Shown: piece by piece, positions 6,673-15,500 of the stretch
How positions within the stretch are numbered: the stretch's first letter is position 1
Layout: each line of letters starts with the position of its first letter
Assembly: GCF_022870865.1 (NCBI RefSeq)
Contig: NZ_CP091508.1
Location: 1,054,001-1,118,000, forward strand
DNA from: Uruburuella testudinis
Lineage (GTDB): Bacteria; Pseudomonadota; Gammaproteobacteria; Burkholderiales; Neisseriaceae
DNA length: 64,000 bases
Reading direction: 5' to 3'
Notes under the pieces: model-generated
Told to the model about the DNA's origin: nothing
Databases searched by the model: none
What the model saw: only the letters and a program-made list of their open reading frames with translations
Made by a program: the position numbers and the translations under genes

Positions 6673-8151
6673 ATGAGAAAACCCCACTTCAAACTCAAAA
6701 CCAATCACGGCAACCTCACATTCAAGCCCGAAGATTTGAGCGGCCATATCGCCGTTTCCCGCCAGTTTCTAGGTGGTTTCGGTGGTTGGCTGCCTAATCC
6801 CGACCCGATTCTGCGCAAGATGGGCAAGCAAATCCACGTTTACCGCGAGCTGTTGCGTGATGAGCTGGTCGGCAGCTTCGTGCGTCGTCGTAAAGCCGCC
6901 GTCGCGCGACTCGACTGGAAACTGAGTGGCGATGATGTCGAGGAGCGCGTATTGGGTTTTGTCGAAAATTGGCTGGTTGCTGATGTCGATGTGTACAAGC
7001 TCTGCAAAGACATTATGAATGCCGCTTTTTTCGGCTATCAGCCCATCGAAATCATCTGGCAAAAAGGCAGTCAATGGTTGCCGTCTGAAATTGTGGCTAA
7101 GCCGCAAGAATGGTTTGGCTTCAATGATGAGCGCGAGTTGATTTTCACCGAAAACGGCTTGAGCCAAGAGTCGCTGCCGCCTTATAAATTCCTGTGTCCG
7201 CGCCACGAAGATGATTATTTAAATCCTTACGGACTGGGCGATTTGGGCTTGGTGTTTTGGCTGGTAACCTTCAAACGCGGCGGCATGAAGTTTTGGGTCA
7301 GCTTCACCGAAAAATACGGCGCGCCGTGGTTGATTGGCAAAGAGCCTCGTTCCAATACCCACAGCGACACCGAAAAGCTGCTTGACGCATTGGAAGCCTT
7401 AATCAGCAACTCAGTCGGCACCATTCCGAATGATTCCAGCGTCGAAATCCACGAAGCCAGCGGCAAATCATCATCGGTGGATGCCTTCGATAAGCTGCTG
7501 AAAGAGTGTAAATCCGGCATCAACATCGCCTTGCTTGGCCAAGACCAAACCACCGATAAAGAAACCAACCACGCCAGCGCAAGCGCAGGCTTGGAGATTG
7601 CCGACGACATCCGCGATAGCGACCGCCGGATTGTCGAAGCGGCGTTTAATGAGTTAATCGAATGGGTAGTATCGCTGAATTTCGGTGATGTGGCTTGCCC
7701 GAAATTGGAGCTGTTTGAAAACGAGGAATCAGGCACAAAAGAGCGTGCCGAACGCGATAATATGCTGTCCGGTGCAGGCGTAAAATTCACGCCCCAATAC
7801 TGGAAACGCACCTATGGCTTGGAAGACGGCGATATTGTTGAAGAACATGCCACGGCCATTGACCCGGCAGCCGCTGATTTTGCCGAAGGCTGGGATGGAG
7901 CGGAAACCGACGCAGGCTTGATTTTAGACACACTTGCACCGAATACAGGCCGTCTGAACCAGCAAGGCCGGGATTTGACTGCTATATTGGTGCAGGATTT
8001 GCAGCGCGGCAATACTGAAGACAACATTCTCGACCGCTTGGCCGAACATTTTCCGAATATGGATGACACCGCGTTGCAAAACGAACTGGCGCGCGTGATT
8101 TTCCTGTCGGGTTTGGTTGGTCGCATTGAAGCGGCGCAGGAGATGAGCTGA
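6673..8151 (+). CDS. Mu gp29-like portal protein (DUF935)
   Basis: 492 residues, soluble and acidic. Family-like segments are GGFGGWLPNPDPILRKMGKQIHVYRELLRDELVGSFVRRRKAAVARLDWKL-type N-terminal text, FFGYQPIEIIW and GMKFWVSFTEKYGAPWLIGK. The portal is the dodecameric ring at the head vertex through which terminase loads DNA. Its place between terminase and the gp30-like head protein is the Mu order. Stop and next start share one base (TGATG). It appears intact. Confidence 0.85.
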   Translation: MRKPHFKLKTNHGNLTFKPEDLSGHIAVSRQFLGGFGGWLPNPDPILRKMGKQIHVYRELLRDELVGSFVRRRKAAVARLDWKLSGDDVEERVLGFVENWLVADVDVYKLCKDIMNAAFFGYQPIEIIWQKGSQWLPSEIVAKPQEWFGFNDERELIFTENGLSQESLPPYKFLCPRHEDDYLNPYGLGDLGLVFWLVTFKRGGMKFWVSFTEKYGAPWLIGKEPRSNTHSDTEKLLDALEALISNSVGTIPNDSSVEIHEASGKSSSVDAFDKLLKECKSGINIALLGQDQTTDKETNHASASAGLEIADDIRDSDRRIVEAAFNELIEWVVSLNFGDVACPKLELFENEESGTKERAERDNMLSGAGVKFTPQYWKRTYGLEDGDIVEEHATAIDPAAADFAEGWDGAETDAGLILDTLAPNTGRLNQQGRDLTAILVQDLQRGNTEDNILDRLAEHFPNMDDTALQNELARVIFLSGLVGRIEAAQEMS

Positions 8152-9056
8152 TGAATCCGGAAGACATCAAGGCAATTTTCGGCTTAGAGCCAGAAGCAGC
8201 GGTCGAATACCTGAAGCAAAAAGGCGTAACCGTTTCGTGGGATTGGCAAGACATGCTGGACGATGCACATGCAACTGCGTTTACCGTGGCCAAAACCGCA
8301 GGCATGGACGTGGCCAACGATATTTATCGCGCCGTCGTCAAAGCTGCCGAAACCGGCCAAACGCTGGAGCAGTTTCAGAAAACACTGACACCGGTATTGC
8401 AAAGCAAAGGCTGGTGGGGGCGCACCGAAGCCGCTAATCCGGACACAGGCGAGCCGCAAAATGTCCAACTCGGCAGCCCGCATCGCCTGAAAACCATCTA
8501 TCTGACCAATATGCAGTCGGCCTACATGGCCGGGCGGTATGCCGAGATGATAGATTCGGTCGACACGCATCCATATTGGCAATACGTCGCCATCAACGAC
8601 AGCCGCACCCGCGACAGCCACCGCAGAATGCACGGCCGCGTGTATGCTGCCGCCGACCCGGTTTGGCAGACCATGTATCCGCCGCTGGATTTCCGCTGCC
8701 GCTGCCGCGTTCGCCCCTTGTCACGTGCCGCAGGCGAAAGTCGTGCCTTGCCCAGCCCGACGCTCGAAACGCAAACCATCGACATCGGCAGCAACGAATA
8801 CACCGGCGAAGCCCGCTATGCCCAACGCACCGGTTTACGTATTGACGGAAAGTTTGTCGCCCCGAGCGCAGGCTTCAACGCCAACCAAGGCCAAACCATG
8901 CTCTCACGCATGGCTTCCGTGGCGGTGCAGAAAGCACAGACTGTCCACCCAGACATCGCCCGTGTGGCCTTAAAAACCATGATGGGCAATGCCAAATTCA
9001 AAGCAGCCCTATCTACCACCGATTTAGCATGGGTGCAGCAAATCCTGAAAGGCTGA
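8151..9056 (+). CDS. Mu gp30/F-like head morphogenesis protein
   Basis: 301 residues. The minor-head-protein signature of the SPP1 gp7/Mu F family is visible in the middle (YWQYVAINDSRTRDSHRRMHGRVY followed by DPVWQTMYPPLDFRCRCRV, about 142-185), with the conserved RxxHxxMxG and the Cys-rich RCRC end. These proteins sit inside the procapsid near the portal. It follows the portal gene with a one-base overlap. Only 2 bp separate it from the gpG-like gene, so the remnant is still a compact operon up to its broken end. Confidence 0.85.
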   Translation: MNPEDIKAIFGLEPEAAVEYLKQKGVTVSWDWQDMLDDAHATAFTVAKTAGMDVANDIYRAVVKAAETGQTLEQFQKTLTPVLQSKGWWGRTEAANPDTGEPQNVQLGSPHRLKTIYLTNMQSAYMAGRYAEMIDSVDTHPYWQYVAINDSRTRDSHRRMHGRVYAAADPVWQTMYPPLDFRCRCRVRPLSRAAGESRALPSPTLETQTIDIGSNEYTGEARYAQRTGLRIDGKFVAPSAGFNANQGQTMLSRMASVAVQKAQTVHPDIARVALKTMMGNAKFKAALSTTDLAWVQQILKG

Positions 9057-9058
9057 CG

Positions 9059-9499
9059 ATGATTGAAATCAATCTGGATACAAAATCACTAGACCGCAGC
9101 TTGAGCCAGCTGTTGATAAACCTCGGTAATTCACGAAAAATGATGAGAGCTATCGCCACTGAGATGAGTTCGATTACAGAAGAAAACTTCGAAAGCGAAA
9201 GTTGGGGCAGTGACAAATGGAAACAAAGCAAACGCGCTGCGGATGGCGGTAAGACCCTGCAACTGACCGGCCAACTTGCCGCCAGCATTTCCACCCAAGT
9301 CGGCAACGATTTCGCACGAATCGGCAGCAACAAACCCTATGCCGCCATCCACCATCTCGGCGGTCAAGCCGGGCGCGACAAAAAAGTCACTATCCCGGCC
9401 AGACCATATCTTCCCATCAACGGCAGCGGCGCCTTGCAAAGCGGAGCCGACAAACGTATACTCGACATCGCCATCGAATCACTCAAAGCTGGCCTCTAA
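9059..9499 (+). CDS. Mu gpG-like virion morphogenesis (tail completion) protein
   Basis: 146 residues from the ATG at 9059. The typical end of the family is visible: LQLTGQLAASISTQVGNDFARIGSNKPYAAIHHLGG, then KVTIPARPYLPI. This protein helps join or complete tails in Mu-like phages. It is the last recognisable phage gene. The next genes expected in Mu (protease/scaffold I, major head protein T, sheath, tape measure) are absent, and the sequence passes into unrelated CDI debris, so this marks the deletion or recombination point. Confidence 0.82.
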   Translation: MIEINLDTKSLDRSLSQLLINLGNSRKMMRAIATEMSSITEENFESESWGSDKWKQSKRAADGGKTLQLTGQLAASISTQVGNDFARIGSNKPYAAIHHLGGQAGRDKKVTIPARPYLPINGSGALQSGADKRILDIAIESLKAGL

Positions 9500-9678
9500 A
9501 AAAAACAAAAATGGGAAAAATCTGCCCGTTTATTTTCATTACACCCTGTGTAATGCTGTTTCAAAAAACCAATTCCACCAAAACCCATCTCAGCCCGATT
9601 CATCCCATTTATCTCACAGAGTCTATATATTTATCTCAATGGGTTTCAACAACATCAGTTTGATTCATTTCATTCTCC
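9500..9678. other. Junction between prophage remnant and CDI debris
   Basis: No intact gene. On the minus strand, after a good ribosome site (AAGGAG just downstream of the decayed toxin), an ATG opens a frame reading MNQTDVVETH that stops after 10 codons near 9640. This looks like the cut-off start of an immunity gene for the toxin remnant to the right. The rest is AT-rich and shows nothing else that I can support. Confidence 0.35.
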
Positions 9679-10365
9679 TTACTGTTTAGGTTCAATGATA
9701 TAAATTTGACGGGGTACTTTCCCTTCTGATAAGCCAGCACGATCAGCTTTTTGTCCCACACTTATAGCCCGACCTTCTGTCGCCGCCCGATAGTTAATTT
9801 CTTGTGAGCGCATCAATCTACGGTCATTTACGCCTGTTTTCATTTCCAGTCCGGCAAAACCGTTGCCATCCAGCTGAATAGTTTTACAGGTTGGCCGGTA
9901 CGGATATCACGGGCGGTAAAACCCTCAGGAACGGGAACGCTGGCATTGGCGCGACCTTGGATAACCTGGAGCGCTGAGCAGCACCCGGGCTTTAAATGCT
10001 GACATTGGTGGTAACCCTTAGATTTTGATTCTCAAAGTGGATATTCGTATGGTTTATCGCACTTTCATGCGTATTACGGGAGGTTTGAGCAACATTTTCA
10101 TGCGAGTAAGGACTTTTGACTTTAATTTGCCGCCCGTCTTTCAAAATCAAATAGTTGCTCGTAGGCACACCTTTGGTGTTTAGACGTTGTAATACGGGCA
10201 GGCCGTCGTTGTATTGTCCGGTTAGTTTGAAGGTGCCGCCGGTTTTGGCGCGGATGGTTTGGGTGGCACTATCAAAAATATAGCCGTCGGGCCAGGTAAC
10301 AGGCCTGCCTTCCGCAGTCATCAAGCGGCCGGGTGCACGGCTGTTGCTGTTGATTTGATTGGATT
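9679..10365 (-). pseudogene. Decayed CDI toxin module, nuclease-like tip
   Basis: Read on the minus strand, an open stretch without start codon (QSNQINSNSRAPGRLMTAEG to RVTTNVSI, stop at 9992) is followed in other frames by text that continues as one protein: SALQVIQGRANASVPVPEGF, then TARDIRTGQPVK, then after another shift IQLDGNGFAGLEMKTGVNDR and RLMRSQEINYRAATEGRAIS, to a stop at 9679-9681. At least two frameshifts therefore break it. The LEMKTG with downstream Gln/Asn resembles the ExK part of restriction-like nuclease toxins. A truncated immunity start follows. It is a dead orphan tip, useful only as recombination stock. Confidence 0.6.
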
Positions 10366-10373
10366 GTTAAAGA

Positions 10374-10459
10374 ATGAGGCTGTCTGAAAAGAAGGGTTCA
10401 GGCGGCCTGAGAACGCGTGCGTGCTCGGGGTACACACCCTACGCACGCATGCACGCAAG
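10374..10459. repeat. Inter-module repeat, copy 1
   Basis: About 85 bp beginning with a DUS variant (GGCTGTCTGAAA) and containing TTCAGGCGG, GAGAACGCGTG, TACACACCCTACGCACG and GCAAGCT. It matches 12197-12290 imperfectly but along its whole length. Both copies lie directly behind an immunity gene (minus-strand sense), so they mark module borders. Confidence 0.55.
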
Positions 10460-10897
10460 CTACGCTGTTATATCAGAACATTTATTATAAGCTGAATTTT
10501 CATCAAAAAAGATAAAGGTTAAGCTACCATGAGGGTTTGATGTAGGGTCATAAATAGTAAATAATAAAATTGTATTTCCTTTGCAATAATAATTATTCAA
10601 ATCGATAATCCTGTATCCCATACTTTGAATTTTTTGATTAAAGCTATTTCTTTTTTCTTCGGAGCTAAAAGGCATTTTTATTTGGTTGGTATTATGACGA
10701 TTTCTAAAGCCTAAAAACTTGATATTAAAGTTCCCATTCCATTTAATTAGCTCTTTTGCATCTGCAATCATCGTATTTTTTATATTGCCTTTATATTGCC
10801 ATGTAGTATCTAAATTTTGATTCCAAGTAAAAAATAGATAACCGATAGTAAATAAAAATATAAAAGATAAGATGCTTTTTATTAATTTAATTTTCAT
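10460..10897 (-). CDS. Candidate immunity protein, membrane or exported
   Basis: 145 residues, AT-rich, no family recognised. It has an N-terminal hydrophobic segment (IKSILSFIFLFTIGYLFFTW, about 5-24) without a clear cleavage site, so it is probably a membrane anchor, followed by a periplasmic-looking domain with two Cys (YYCKGN, YNKCSD). It begins 7 bp after the orphan toxin module ends, where CDI immunity genes always stand. If it is the cognate immunity protein, membrane location hints that the toxin acts at or in the envelope. Both statements are inference from position. Confidence 0.55.
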   Translation of the reverse strand: MKIKLIKSILSFIFLFTIGYLFFTWNQNLDTTWQYKGNIKNTMIADAKELIKWNGNFNIKFLGFRNRHNTNQIKMPFSSEEKRNSFNQKIQSMGYRIIDLNNYYCKGNTILLFTIYDPTSNPHGSLTFIFFDENSAYNKCSDITA

Positions 10898-10904
10898 ATT
10901 ACTC

Positions 10905-12262
10905 TCAATGTTGCTGTTCAGAATTTAACCAATCTTCAATTGTTTGACTTTTACCAATGCCTAAATTTCCATTACCAATACTTGGAGGAAAGCTGAGTCC
11001 ATATTCAAAAGAAGTGCCTCCAGATGGTGTAAAAGTCCCGCCTACACATACAACGTTGATACAACCAGTTGTAGAGGCAGAGTTACCTGCTAAAAAATCT
11101 TTTTGTAATTCTTTAGCATTTTTTGGAGTTGTTCCAGATATATAACCCCTAGTAACTGAAATACTAGGAGAAGGGCTTGTGGTTGCTCCTACAGTAACAT
11201 AAGGTGTCCAACTCTCTGATGGTTTTGTTATGCTTACAACTCCATGGCTCCATGCTGCGGAAATAGTTGTATAGTCAGCACCTTGCTTCGGAAGATCATT
11301 ATCGTAAAATTTAATTGCTGTACCAATTCTATCACGGCCACCAATTAATGATTTTGATGTTGAAAAAGAGTAACCAGATTGGTTTACTAATTCTTGAGGG
11401 TACTTTTTGAATAGTGTCTCGAATTCTTTCCATTTATTGTCGTATGTATTAGTCATATTGCGTAGCGCGGAAATTCGTGTAGATTCGCAAGAATTAAAGG
11501 CACTACCAGATAGACCATTACACATATTGTTAAATTTACGGATACGAGTAAGAGATAAATTACCCAATTCACTTTCTTTAATACATGAATTTTGATTTCC
11601 TTTAGAGCAATCAATTACAGCTTTTAGTCGTTCGAGCTCTTCTTCTGCGCTCAAATAATTATTCTCAACCGCATTCTGCGCCACCACACCGCCAATCTGC
11701 GCATTCACTCCGGAATCACCGCCTACGCCGCCTACAAACGCGCCGACTGCTGCGCTGAGGTTGCGGATGTTTTCTTTCTGAGCTTCGCTGAGGCTATCGG
11801 GATGGTTGGCGGCATCTTCGCCATAGAGGCCGATGGTGATGGCTTTGGCAGCAACTTCCGCACCTGCACCCGCAGCGGCACCTGTGCCGAAATCGCCGCC
11901 GTTGCCCGCGGCTACAATGCCTGCCAGCAGGGCATGGCTTAACAGTTGTGCCGTTTCATTCGGGTTGCTGCCGTTTTGGCCGAAGGTTTGGCCGATGGTT
12001 TCGGCGGCGTAGGGGGCGAGGGCGTTGGTGGCCGTCTGAAGGCCGCTCTGCCCGCCGAGGGCGCCGGTGACAACGGTGGAAACGGCATTGAGCGCGCGGG
12101 CTTTGCTGCCGCCGATGCCCCAATCTTTAGCGGATTGTTGAGCCTGATTGTATTGTTGTACGGCGGCTTCGATTTGAGCGGCATCGTTGTGTTTGATGGC
12201 CGTCTGAAAGAGAGCTTCAGGCGGTAGAGAACACGTGTATTCCTTACGAAATACATCCTATG
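10905..12262 (-). CDS. Orphan CdiA-CT module: pretoxin-VENN domain plus unrecognised toxin
   Basis: The frame is open on the minus strand from a stop near 12262 to 10905. The first ATG is only at 11708, so the module has no proper start. It begins LPPEALFQTAIKHNDAAQIE, passes through a pretoxin region (KDWGIGGSKARALNAV, ALAPYAAETIGQTFG) parallel to residues of the larger CdiA-type protein next door, and reaches the VENN motif (NAVENNYLS, just after 11708). The roughly 250 residues after VENN are the toxin tip. It has a Cys-containing helical entry and a Ser/Thr/Gly-rich end (YVTVGATTSPSPSISVTRGY), with no family that I know. It is probably a silent cassette that could be fused to a full cdiA by recombination. 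Confidence 0.65.
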
Positions 12263-12290
12263 CACGTTTGCTTTCTATGTGGCAAGCTAA
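12197..12290. repeat. Inter-module repeat, copy 2
   Basis: Matches copy 1 at 10374-10459: DUS (GGCCGTCTGAAA), TTCAGGCGG, GAGAACACGTG, ATACATCCTATGCACG and GCAAGCT. It lies between the immunity gene ending at 12287 and the orphan module, and part of it is read as the first codons of that module. Confidence 0.55.
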
Positions 12291-12508
12291 TAAAAGTCTT
12301 CCCTAGTAAATTTTCTCCCAGTAGGAATTGCGTATTGTTTATCTAAATAAATAGTATTTTCATCACCGTGCAAAAGAATGGAATATCCAAAAAGCATATT
12401 ATTTTCTTCGCTGATACCCAGCACAACCCCCAATTTTCCTTTTATGCCTCCAGGATATTGTTTGCTAACCATTATTTCTGAATAGAAATTAATTTTTTCT
12501 AAATTCAT
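12287..12508 (-). CDS. Immunity protein, probably Imm31-like
   Basis: 73 residues, soluble. The pattern GKLGVVLGISEEN with a following hydrophobic strand and the end TGRKFTREDFY resembles the Imm31 family of polymorphic-toxin immunity proteins. That assignment is from memory of the family pattern and is moderate. It starts inside the stop codon of the CdiA-type gene (ATGA, 4-bp overlap), the standard coupling of toxin and immunity genes. It should neutralise the C-terminal toxin of that protein in the cytoplasm. Confidence 0.65.
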   Translation of the reverse strand: MNLEKINFYSEIMVSKQYPGGIKGKLGVVLGISEENNMLFGYSILLHGDENTIYLDKQYAIPTGRKFTREDFY

Positions 12509-15500
12509 TTATGCGTAATCTTTCCATCAAGTGATACATTTAGATGTGAGCCATCTCGCGTTGCCCATCCTAATTTAGATTTTCCTGTTTTTGAAAGTTG
12601 TACGTCCCATTCAAAAGCTTGATTCGAAGTTCTAGACGGGCCTTTTGTCCATTCATTACCAAATTTATCAATATAACCATTGTTAGGACCCCGTGGAAGG
12701 GGAGTGTTGGGATTATACCCTTCAGGCGGAATATAACGTATTTTACCTTCAGTTGGTAATGAAACATATTTTAGTCTTGACTTAATTGTCCATTGCTGAG
12801 CAGAGCTCACTGTACCAACTGGATTAAATACAGGCTCATCAATATAAGTTAATTTGGTTTCTTTATTCGCTATTTTATGTGCTTGGATCTGAGTACTAAA
12901 ACTCTTCACCCCACCATAAACCGCAGCCGCAAGCGGAAGCCCTTTATTTACTGCAAAATCAGCTACTTTTCCTGTGCCCGACAATTGGCTTTCATGTGCT
13001 GCAATATCACGGTTATTTATTTCCTGTGCTAAGCCTTGAGCGGCAAGTATATTGCGCCCATTTTCAGTAAACAGTAAAAATAAACCATTATCTGTAGTGG
13101 CAACAGCAGAACGATTGATATCTCTTAAACCGTCCAATGTTTTCAGATGGCATTCATCTCCTTGATTGTTACATTTTGCCAATTCAGCTTGACGATTGCG
13201 TTCACCTTTTTGACGGTATTTATTGAGAACAGCCTGTTTTTGCTGTTCGGTTTCGGCTTGATTCAATTCGGCAATCATTTGTTTGATATCGGTGAATCCT
13301 AAGCCGTTATTCTCAACAGCATTTTGACCGATAACACCGGCAAGCTGGGTATTGAATGTGCTGTTTCCCGCTATGCCGCCAAATATTGAACCAATGGCAG
13401 CGCTGAGTGAACGAAGCTTTTCTTTTTCACTTTCAGATAGAAGGTTGGGGTTGAATTCACCTGTTGTTGGGTCAATGGCAGTTTGACCGTCGTTATATTG
13501 TGCGGCTAATGATTGCACGGCGGCTTCTGAAGCTATAGCAGCACTGCCGCCGGAAAGTGGATTCGCATTATTAAGATAGGCAAGTGTTGCACCTAGAATG
13601 CCGTGTAGTGCATATTGTGCAGCTTCGTTTTTATTTTCACCATGGCCGAATGTGTTGCCAATGCCTGCTGCGGCATAAGGCGCTAAAGCATTAGCGGTTG
13701 CTTGAACCTCAGTTTGACCACGCAGCACACCTGTGAGTGCGGCGGTTACTGCATTAAGTGCTCGTGCTTTACTACCGCCATTGCCCCAATCTTGGGCCAA
13801 TTGTGTTGACTGTGCATATTCTGGGTTGGCGAGCAATAACGCAGCCTGTTTGTCTGCTTCATTCATTGCCTGATAAAGAACCCAGGCATCAGAATCATAA
13901 GTTTGCAATTCTTGTTCTGCTTGTGTTCTGAGTTCTGCCTGTTTTTGCTGAGCTTTTTGTGCCATATTGCCGCTGAACGTGCGTACGGCTGAGGTAATGT
14001 CGGCGGTGGCGGATGCTGCGGCCTGCTGGTTGCGCAGAATCTGTTGGATATCGGGCAGCTCGGCGAGTTTCTGATGGGCGGTTTCGGTGTCGCTGTGGAT
14101 GCCCAATGCTTGGGTGGTGGTTTCTTGACCGCCGATATTCAGACGGCCTGCGCTTAAAGTAGCACGGGTAATGCTGCTGTCGCTGCCGCTGTCATATTGG
14201 GGCAGGGTCGGGCTGTAGCCGGGGCCTTGGCTTATGCTTTGGCCGGCTACGGCGGATGCTTGGCCGAGGGGGCTTTGTTGGAAGGCTTCGCTGCTGCTGA
14301 GGCTGCCGCCGTAGCCGCCGCTGAGGGAAACGCCGGAGGCGTTATAGCTGCTGTGGTTTTGAATGTCTTCAAAGGTCAGCGCGTTGGCGGTCAGCCCGTT
14401 ATTCTCTTTCGCCGCGGTTGAGGCAATGGCGCCGCCTTTGAGGTGCACGCTGTCGGCGTTGATGTGATAACCGCCGTCGCCGGCAAACAGGCCGGATTGG
14501 GTGTGGACGGTATTGCTGCTGCCCGAGGCTTTGCTTTGGTTGAAATTGCCGGAAGCTTCCCAGGCGCTGCCGAGGGCGATTTGTATTCTGGCACCGGCGC
14601 CGCTTTGTTTGCTGGTTTGCGACAGCGTATCTTGCACGCTTTCGATATTCAGACGGCCTTTAACATCGGCATCGATGCGGTTGGCGGTGACGGTGGCGCC
14701 GCGTAAAGTGGTGTCGCCTTGGCCGGCCAATAGGATTTTATCGGCTGCGAGCTCGGTGGGGTTGTGGCCGTCGGCATCGAGGCGCTGGCGGCCTTTGGTG
14801 GCGCCGGCTTCGGCGTAAACATAGACACCGGTTTGCGCGCCCACTGAAACACCGACACCGACGGAGGCGCCGAAGCTGCTGTTTTTGCCGTCGCGGTGGC
14901 GGCTGCTGTGGCCGGATTCGAGGCTGATGTTTTGAGCCGAATCGAGGCTGAGGGTGCCGCCTGCGGTGGCGGCGGTGTGTTGCAGACGGATATCGCCCCC
15001 GGTCGATTGCAGAGTGAGGTTGCCGCCGGCGCTGAGGGTGTTGCGCCGGCTGTCGGCATAGCTTTGGTTTTGGCTGGCATTGGCGGTTTTAAAGCCGACG
15101 CCGGCTTCGGCTTTGGCCAATACCGCACCCTGCTGCAAATCATCAGGGTTGACGGCCACGCCGTTTTTAAGGGCATCGGCGGCAACTTTGGTATTGCGGG
15201 CGGCGGCATCGGTGACTTTGCCGACCGCATCGTAAAGCTGATAGCCCTGTGCGGCGGCAGCCATGCCCTGAAGGGCGCGGGTGCGGTCGCCGGCGTTGCT
15301 GTCGGCGGCATCTTCAACGGCATAGGCCAGCTCGATCAGCGGTGAGGAGACTTTGGCAAAGGTGCCGATTTTAACGTCGCGCTCGGATTGATGGCTGCTG
15401 CCGCGGTTGTAATCGTCGAGAATATTGATATTGTTAGCGGTGATGTTGATGTCTTTGGCCGCCGCCACGTCGGCGACTTGTTGAGTATAGCCGGCACCGG

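Noticed and set aside
11939..12265. 108-residue minus-strand ORF beginning MHRMYFVRN
   Set aside because: It is out of frame with the pretoxin-VENN text, which continues through this stretch in another frame.
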